This document shows, piece after piece, positions 6,269 to 10,858 of a DNA stretch of 10,858 nt. Every line of letters begins with the position of its first letter. Position 1 is the first letter of the stretch. The notes beneath the pieces were generated by a model. It was not told the DNA's origin. It made no database searches and saw nothing but the letters and a program-made list of their open reading frames with translations. Source of the stretch: Verrucomicrobiota bacterium (lineage in GTDB: Bacteria; Verrucomicrobiota; Verrucomicrobiia; Limisphaerales; JACRJZ01). The stretch covers positions 1-10,858 of the forward strand of contig JAKLEJ010000081.1 of the NCBI GenBank assembly GCA_022711695.1, read 5' to 3'. The position numbers and the translations under genes are program-made.

Positions 6269-8143
6269 ATGGCCAAAAGAAGACGTCTGGGCAACTTACC
6301 GCCGTCTCGACCCCAGCCCCCGGCCAAACACCACCCTGCGCCCTTGACCTGGAGGCAGCGCGCGCTCCGGTTGGGCGCAGGCCTTGGAGTAAGCCTGGTC
6401 TTGCTGCTCGCCGTCGAAACCGGCCTGCGGCTCCTGGGTTACGGATATTCGCCTCGGTTCTTCGTCAAGACCGGGGATGGCAAGATGCTGACGACCAACC
6501 GGCGCTTTGGCTGGCAGTTCATGCCTCGCGAGACCGCCACCCAGCCCTGGCCGTTGCGAATCAGTCTGCAGAAGCCGCCCGGCGTCCTCCGCATCTTCGT
6601 CCTGGGAGAATCCGCCGCGCAGGGCACGCCTTCGCCCACGTTTGGCTTTTCCCGGATTCTCGAGGCGATGCTGGAACGTCAATATCCCGCCGCGCGCTTC
6701 GAGGTCGTCAATGTGGCGATGCGCGGCATCAACTCCCATGCCATTCGCCTGGTGGCGCGCGAGTGCGCCGCGCTCGATCCGGACCTGTTCCTGATCTACA
6801 TGGGCAACAACGAGACGATCGGCCTGCACGCTCCGGAGCCGGGCCGCTTCACGCTGACCCCCTACCCGCGCCTGCTCCGCGCCAGCCAGTGGGCCCGGGC
6901 CACCCGCCTCGCCCAACTGGTCCAGGATGCCGCGCGGGCTTTCATCAAGACCCCCGCCCGCAAACAGCAGGACATGGACTTCTTCCGCAAGTCCCGGCTG
7001 GCGGCCGACTCCCCGGAGCGGAGGCCGGTCTATGACAACTTCCGCGACAACCTCCGCGAGATTCTCGACGTGACCCTGGCCTCCGGGGCGAAAACGGTTC
7101 TGTCCACCGTGTCAGTCAACCTCCAGGATTTTCCTCCCCTGGCCTCGCTGCACCGGGCGGACCTCGCGCCCGAGGCCCTAACCCAATGGGAAGCGGCTTG
7201 GACGCGAGGCCTTCAGGCGGAAGCAAGCGGCGCCGGACCGCAGGCCCTCGCGCATTATCTCGAAGCCGCGCGCCTGGACGACCATCACGCCGAACTGCAC
7301 TTCCGCATGGCCCGCGCCTGCCACGCCGCCGGTCAAGCCGATCCCGCCCGACGCCATTTCGCCCTGGCCCGCGACTGGGATGCGCTCCAGTTCCGCGCCG
7401 ATGCGCGGCTGAACCGAATCACCCGCGAGACCGCAGCCAGCCGGAAGAACCCGCAGCTTGAACTGCTGGACATCGAGCAGTTGTTCGCCGACGAGGCGGC
7501 AAGAATGGGCGGTTCGCCCGGCGCCGCCTGGTTCCATGAACACGTCCACCTGACCTTCGACGGGGACTATCTGCTGGCGCGGCTCTTCTTCGAGGCCGCC
7601 AGCCGGGCGCTGCAATTGGCCGGGAACCCCTCGCCGGCGGCGCTCCCTTCGCGGTCCGAATGCGCCGCTGTGCTGGGGTTCAGCGAGTGGGACGAACTGG
7701 GCGTGCGCGCAGCGATGGTCCGATCCACCGCCCGCCCGCCCTTCCTGGATCAGGCCGATCACGCGCTCCGTCAGCAACAGGCCGAGGACTCCATCCGCCG
7801 GCAAACCGAGCGGTTCCATCAGCCCGAGGTTTTGAAGCCCTCGCTGGCCCTCTATCGGCAGGCGGTTTCCCTGCGCTCCAACGACTGGCAGATCCGCCTC
7901 AATCGCGGCAACCTCTTCTCGGACTTTCAGCGCGACGCCGAGGCCGTCGTCGAGTACCGCCAGGTGGTGCGGCTGATGCCGGAATTTCTTCCGGCGCGGG
8001 TCGCGCTGGCCCAGGCGCTCTGGAAGACGGGTTACCGGCAGGAGGCCATCGTCCAATGGCAGGAAGCCCTAAAACTGGATCCCGCCTGCGCCCCCGCGCG
8101 CGACGCTCTTCGAACTGCTGGCCTTCGCCCCGGCCGGTCCTGA
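6269..8143 (+). CDS. Membrane-anchored SGNH/GDSL-like hydrolase domain protein with TPR repeats
   Basis: The 624-residue protein has a basic N-terminus (residues 1–31), one membrane anchor at about 34–55 ('LGVSLVLLLAVETGLRLLG'), and an SGNH-hydrolase-like region. The catalytic blocks can be traced: block I 'FVLGESAAQG' (110–119, Ser115 as candidate nucleophile in GES instead of GDS), block II Gly153 in 'MRGINSHA', block III 'YMGNNET' (177–183, GNNE), and a block V equivalent 'HEHVHLTFDGDYLLA' (423–437), with His427 as candidate base and Glu424 in the usual Asp position. A TPR-like insert occupies about 320–370 between blocks III and V, and a further TPR set spans about 520–610 ('EAVVEYRQVVRLMPEFLPAR', 'EAIVQWQEALKLDP'). 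Characterised SGNH enzymes are esterases, lipases or acyltransferases for polysaccharides; the substrate here cannot be read. It may be co-transcribed with the preceding cluster (75-bp gap). The ATG at 6269 is used; an out-of-frame ATG lies at 6262. Confidence 0.85.
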   Translation: MAKRRRLGNLPPSRPQPPAKHHPAPLTWRQRALRLGAGLGVSLVLLLAVETGLRLLGYGYSPRFFVKTGDGKMLTTNRRFGWQFMPRETATQPWPLRISLQKPPGVLRIFVLGESAAQGTPSPTFGFSRILEAMLERQYPAARFEVVNVAMRGINSHAIRLVARECAALDPDLFLIYMGNNETIGLHAPEPGRFTLTPYPRLLRASQWARATRLAQLVQDAARAFIKTPARKQQDMDFFRKSRLAADSPERRPVYDNFRDNLREILDVTLASGAKTVLSTVSVNLQDFPPLASLHRADLAPEALTQWEAAWTRGLQAEASGAGPQALAHYLEAARLDDHHAELHFRMARACHAAGQADPARRHFALARDWDALQFRADARLNRITRETAASRKNPQLELLDIEQLFADEAARMGGSPGAAWFHEHVHLTFDGDYLLARLFFEAASRALQLAGNPSPAALPSRSECAAVLGFSEWDELGVRAAMVRSTARPPFLDQADHALRQQQAEDSIRRQTERFHQPEVLKPSLALYRQAVSLRSNDWQIRLNRGNLFSDFQRDAEAVVEYRQVVRLMPEFLPARVALAQALWKTGYRQEAIVQWQEALKLDPACAPARDALRTAGLRPGRS

Positions 8144-8184
8144 TCCCGACGCCGGCGACCCTCGCCACAACTCCATCGGGTTTC

Positions 8185-8254
8185 CCTGCCGCCGCCCCGG
8201 CTTCCCGCACATTAAGCGCTATTCTATGACGATCGTCGTATGTAAACGCAGAAT
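8185..8254 (+). repeat. 70-bp direct repeat, copy 1 (degenerate dyad core)
   Basis: This copy aligns without gaps to 8330–8399 at 53 of 70 positions. Of the 17 differences, 14 are transitions. The centre contains the perfect 10-bp palindrome gacgatcgtc (8228–8237). The wider 42-base dyad (8212–8253) pairs at only 12 of 20 arm positions, fewer than in copy 2. Confidence 0.8.
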
Positions 8255-8256
8255 AT

Positions 8257-8361
8257 ATGGAACCAGCAATGCTTGCCAAAAGTTCATTATGGCGGCTTTA
8301 TGCCCTTGAAAGTAGCCTTTTGTTCCTCGCCTGCTGCCGCTTCGGCTTCTTACGTATTTAG
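8257..8361 (+). CDS. Possible 34-residue hydrophobic peptide between the two repeats
   Basis: An ATG at 8257, three bases after repeat copy 1, opens 34 codons ending at TAG 8359–8361, just inside the palindromic core of copy 2. The product begins MEPAMLAKSSLWRLYALESS and continues LLFLACCRFGFLRI, so its second half is a hydrophobic, cysteine-containing segment. No good Shine-Dalgarno precedes the ATG. A frame this long can arise by chance in AT-richer DNA, so this is recorded as a possibility only. If real, it could be a small membrane peptide. Confidence 0.15.
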   Translation: MEPAMLAKSSLWRLYALESSLLFLACCRFGFLRI

Positions 8362-8399
8362 CGCTATTTTATGACGGTCGTCATGTGTATGCGCTAAAT
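8330..8399 (+). repeat. 70-bp direct repeat, copy 2 (strong 42-bp dyad core)
   Basis: This is the second copy of the 70-bp element, 145 bases from the first. Its bases 8357–8398 form a 42-base imperfect palindrome. The outer 8-base arms (tttagcgc / gcgctaaa) and inner 6-base arms (atgacg / cgtcat) pair perfectly around a GT centre, and the two 6-base blocks between them do not pair at all. It lies at the edge of the AT-rich island, 93 bases beyond the hydrolase stop. Confidence 0.8.
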
Positions 8400-8491
8400 T
8401 GCGGATTGGCGCCTTGCGAGTATCCGCGGTGGCAGAGGAGCGCAACGGCGGCCGGGCGGCAGCCGGGCACCGCTGCGGGGAATGGATCGAT

Positions 8492-10573
8492 TCAGCGGGT
8501 CTGGGGCTCCGAGGGTCCGTCGGTCAGGACGCGGCAACGGGCTGCGGCCATTTCGAGGGCATGGGGAATATCCAGCACTTTCAGCACGTTCAGGTAATCG
8601 GGGCCCTGGAGATGAGAGCGGGGCATCTGGCGCAAGCGCAGGCAGTCGATCTCCTTTTCAAAGAGAGAAGCGTAAAGGGCGTCCACGGCCAAATCGCCTT
8701 CCGCAACCACCTGGAGGGGACGCCCTTTGAACGGCTTCAATTCGCGCGCGGCCTGCACCGCGCGCCGGATGTCCCAGACCCGCATCGAGTCCAGGGTCTG
8801 GCCGAGCAGCATGAAGCGTCGGCGCAGGTGAATTTGTTTGCGCGCGTCGCCAGGCCAGGCGTCCGGACCCAAGCCGCGCGGCCACACGCAGGCGATTGCG
8901 GCGGCATCGGTGAACCACTCGCGAGACGGACGGTCTTCAAGGCCAAAGGCCGAACACACCTCGGCGAGCCGCGCCGCCGGCGTGGACGCCCGCGGCGACG
9001 GCAACGGCTGCCAGGGCTGGTTGGCGCCGTGAATCCTGAGGAGGACCGGCAGAGACGACGGCGCCGAGGAACGGGACATGACGTAAAGTCGAAGGATAAC
9101 GTGGGGCTGGGTTTCCAGATCATAGGCCTCGCAAACAACGCCATGGGCTGACTCGCGAAAGAGAGGTCGCAGGATCGGGGCCGGGCCGCCCTCCGGCCAC
9201 CCGGCGAAGCTCTGTCGGCGCAGTTCGGCAAGCCAGGCGGCATGGCGTTCCGCGGACGTCGGAGGAAGAACCGCAGCCGGCGGCGCCCCGAAGAGCCGTT
9301 GCGCGTTGGTGTTGATGGCGTCGGAGGGCAGCTCGGAAAACACCTTGAGCTGCTGCGGCGTGAAACGTTTGGTCGCCGCCATTTCGATCAGGGTGTCCTC
9401 GCCCTTGAGATGGCGATTGAACCAGCGGAACACCGGCATCTGGAGATCCTGTGTGTCCTTGTGCGGGCCCGGGGCGATGACCAGCCCGAGGTTGGCGGGC
9501 GCCTTGTGCAGCGCATAGAGCCGCTTGAGGCGTTCATGCGTGCGCAGCACTCCGTCCAGCGGGAAGATGGTGTCGGCGTCGGTGTTGACCAGCAGCAGCG
9601 GCCGGGGCGCGGCCAACGCCGCCAGCAACGGGTAGTCCCAGCGGTAGGTGTTCACCAGGAACATGCAGTCGCAGTGGCCTTCGACCACGCCATCGACCAC
9701 GTGGTTGCGCAGGTCGGTGATGCCGGCCACCGGGGCGATGACCTTCACGCGGTCGTCCAGCGCGGCCAGGGTCCAACTGTAGGCCCCGCCGCCGGAACGT
9801 CCGGTGACACCCAGGCGATTCGTATCCACCTCGGGCCGCGAGCAAAGGTAGTCCAGGGCCCGGATGCTGTTCCAGGCCTCGACCCCGGCCGGGGTGTAGC
9901 CGCGGGCATTCCACCACCAGGCCCCGTCCCGGTACGTGCCATGGTGGGCGCCCTGGATTTCCCCGAGCTGGAGGGTGTCGATCAACAGGCACGCATAGCC
10001 ATTGCGCGCAAACCAGATGCCGTGGTGCTGGTAACTCACCTTGTTTCCATAGCTGATCCCATTGGTGATGACCGGCCCGTGGCCGCACACGTAGAGCACC
10101 GCCGGCGCCGGGCGCGTCAGGCCCTTGGGGAGATAGAGATTTGCCGTCACGTAGAGCCCTGGCGAAGACTGGTAATGGAGCTTCTGCACCCTGAAGTCCT
10201 CCTGCTCGACTGTCCCGGTGACAACCGCCTTGAGATCGCCCCGGGGCGGTTCGGGCCACAGCCCCAGCATTTCCGCCGCCTGCCGGCGGTATTCCGCCCG
10301 GCGGCTGCGCCAGTCCTCGAGCGTGTTCACATCGGCCAGACACCGCGCCGCCAGGCGCGCGGTTTCGGCCTCGAAATACTCCGCCAGCGCTTGCGAGGGC
10401 GAGGGCGTCTGGGGATGCCCCCCGGCCGCGGCAGCGCCGCTTGCCACCGGGCCCCAGCAGATGCAAAGAAGCATGGCGGAACGCAGAACGGCACGGTTCA
10501 GGCTGACGATGAAGCCGCCGCTGCGGCCGACCGCATGCGCTCGCGGTGGCGGGACAAAGGGAAGCGCGTTCAT
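8492..10573 (-). CDS. Exported acetylxylan-esterase-like alpha/beta hydrolase with a degenerate second hydrolase domain
   Basis: With the ATG at 10573 the protein has 693 residues. That start has a GAGG six bases upstream; an in-frame ATG at 10588 and a TTG at 10612 are alternatives. A hydrophobic stretch at 29–50 ('VLRSAMLLCICWGPVASGAA') looks like a signal peptide behind an unusually long N-region. The first catalytic domain (about 105–395) has 'VCGHGP' (oxyanion region, 162–167), the nucleophile elbow GRSGGG with Ser260, an acidic residue in 'NTDADTIFP' (Asp332 or Asp334) and His371 in 'GPHKD'. It resembles the AXE1/abhydrolase families, which deacetylate plant polysaccharides or cleave similar esters; the true substrate is unknown. 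After the 'LPSDAINTNAQRLFGAP' linker, residues about 465–680 look like a second alpha/beta hydrolase fold, but the elbow reads 'AEGDLAV' and no serine is available. No neighbour is co-directional within the window except perhaps one ending at 10829. Confidence 0.92.
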   Translation of the reverse strand: MNALPFVPPPRAHAVGRSGGFIVSLNRAVLRSAMLLCICWGPVASGAAAAGGHPQTPSPSQALAEYFEAETARLAARCLADVNTLEDWRSRRAEYRRQAAEMLGLWPEPPRGDLKAVVTGTVEQEDFRVQKLHYQSSPGLYVTANLYLPKGLTRPAPAVLYVCGHGPVITNGISYGNKVSYQHHGIWFARNGYACLLIDTLQLGEIQGAHHGTYRDGAWWWNARGYTPAGVEAWNSIRALDYLCSRPEVDTNRLGVTGRSGGGAYSWTLAALDDRVKVIAPVAGITDLRNHVVDGVVEGHCDCMFLVNTYRWDYPLLAALAAPRPLLLVNTDADTIFPLDGVLRTHERLKRLYALHKAPANLGLVIAPGPHKDTQDLQMPVFRWFNRHLKGEDTLIEMAATKRFTPQQLKVFSELPSDAINTNAQRLFGAPPAAVLPPTSAERHAAWLAELRRQSFAGWPEGGPAPILRPLFRESAHGVVCEAYDLETQPHVILRLYVMSRSSAPSSLPVLLRIHGANQPWQPLPSPRASTPAARLAEVCSAFGLEDRPSREWFTDAAAIACVWPRGLGPDAWPGDARKQIHLRRRFMLLGQTLDSMRVWDIRRAVQAARELKPFKGRPLQVVAEGDLAVDALYASLFEKEIDCLRLRQMPRSHLQGPDYLNVLKVLDIPHALEMAAARCRVLTDGPSEPQTR

Positions 10574-10828
10574 GGTGAGCCTCAACATGCCGCCTCTGCG
10601 CCGGGGCCGCAACTCTTTTGCGCCCGAGTGAATCCGCGCCTCACCTCACCGGGACAAAGCGGCGGCGGTCGGTTCCCGATGCGCAGCCGGAATTCCACAG
10701 AAGCAATGCAAGAGAACGAAGGTTTCCTGAATGCCGGTCTGAATCCGCAAGCAGCCTGCCCTGGCTGCTGCGCTCCGGGGATGCATGAGGGCCGGGGGTT
10801 GCCTGCGCGTGTGATGCGGATTCAGGCC
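10574..10828. other. Upstream region of the hydrolase gene with inverted repeats
   Basis: No credible gene was seen here. A 64-codon minus-strand frame (10641–10835) has a random-looking composition. The stretch carries a 7-bp perfect stem (agcagcc 10750–10756, ggctgct 10763–10769, 6-base loop). An outer pair of perfect 11-base arms, ctgaatccgca at 10739–10749 and its complement at 10815–10825, encloses it; the second arm lies almost entirely within this region. A third copy of tgaatccgc is at 10629–10637. The hairpin could end transcription of an upstream minus-strand gene, but it lacks a T-run. No clear promoter for the hydrolase was found. Confidence 0.5.
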
Positions 10829-10858
10829 TCACCACGTCACCGGCACGGCCATCTTCTT
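10829..10858 (-). CDS. Possible C-terminal end of a further minus-strand gene (truncated by the window)
   Basis: Read on the minus strand from the window edge, one frame gives KKMAVPVTW followed by TGA at 10829–10831. The mix of residues looks like a real C-terminus, and the gene would run in the same direction as the hydrolase with a gap of about 255 bases. Nine residues are too few to name a family or exclude chance; a second frame also remains open to the edge. Confidence 0.25.
   Translation of the reverse strand, partial: KKMAVPVTW

Larger units (their letters stand above)
8144..8491. other. Convergent intergenic region with an AT-rich repeat island
   Basis: This 348-base stretch separates the stops of the SGNH/TPR gene (+) and the hydrolase gene (−). 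Bases 8221–8400 are about 44% GC by hand count (79 of 180), far below the flanking genes. The island contains two diverged copies of a 70-bp repeat and a 34-codon ORF between them. Bases 8400–8491 are GC-rich with only short stems. No convincing rho-independent terminator (stem plus T-run) was found on either strand. Confidence 0.8.

Noticed and set aside
8185..8399. Integron attC cassette array
   Set aside because: The direct repeats, the unpaired blocks inside the dyad and the enclosed tiny ORF recall attC sites, but the required AAC/GTT core triplets (GTTRRRY and its partner) are absent in both copies and no integrase is in the window.
8185..8399. CRISPR array or Xer dif site pair
   Set aside because: There are only two diverged 70-bp copies with a single spacer and no cas genes; the dyads do not match the 28-bp dif layout.
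8399..9151. 250-codon plus-strand frame opposite the end of the hydrolase gene
   Set aside because: It is antisense to a well-supported hydrolase domain, with no domain of its own.
10641..10835. 64-codon minus-strand frame beginning MVRPESASHAQ
   Set aside because: It has no recognisable domain, no ribosome site and a composition like non-coding GC-rich DNA; it also overlaps the inverted repeats.

Overview
The window is a high-GC bacterial chromosome segment. It most resembles Verrucomicrobiota (Limisphaerales/Pedosphaera-like), although the sequence alone cannot prove this. The clues are a giant secreted protein built from PKD, carboxypeptidase-regulatory-like and Ig-like modules that ends in a 'GGQIVLRWP…LQLFRL' tail typical of that group, a small soluble zf-HC2 protein beside an ECF sigma factor, an SGNH-plus-TPR protein, and a two-domain acetylxylan-esterase-like hydrolase.

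Layout. (1) Positions 1–4611 (+) hold the 3' part of a very long exported protein whose start lies upstream. It has a PKD domain, a CarboxypepD_reg-like domain, five jelly-roll-like 'DDG…VYLNG' modules interleaved with four Big_7-type Ig-like domains, and a C-terminal tail. (2) Positions 4743–6193 (+) form a compact regulatory cluster: an ECF sigma factor, a membrane ICMT/PEMT-type methyltransferase overlapping it by 8 bp, and, after an 88-bp gap, an 82-aa soluble zinc-binding anti-sigma-like protein. An ECF-type promoter candidate lies in that gap. (3) Positions 6269–8143 (+) encode a membrane-anchored SGNH/GDSL-like hydrolase with TPRs. (4) Positions 8144–8491 are a convergent intergenic region with an AT-rich island. 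The island holds two diverged 70-bp direct repeats, 145 bp apart, with palindromic cores; a 34-codon hydrophobic ORF lies between them. (5) Positions 8492–10573 (−) encode an exported alpha/beta hydrolase with an intact catalytic domain followed by a second domain that has lost its nucleophile. (6) Positions 10574–10858 are intergenic, with hairpins and a thrice-occurring 9-mer, and possibly the last codons of another minus-strand gene.

How the genes may work together. The sigma factor and the zinc-finger protein look like a sigma/anti-sigma pair, and the methyltransferase is translationally coupled to sigma, so it may be part of the response. The large modular protein, the SGNH/TPR protein and the esterase are all exported or membrane-anchored, consistent with a polysaccharide-degrading or surface-decorating lifestyle, but nothing here shows that they act in one pathway. 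No rRNA, tRNA, CRISPR array, transposase or phage gene was seen. The least explained element is the repeat pair at 8185–8399.
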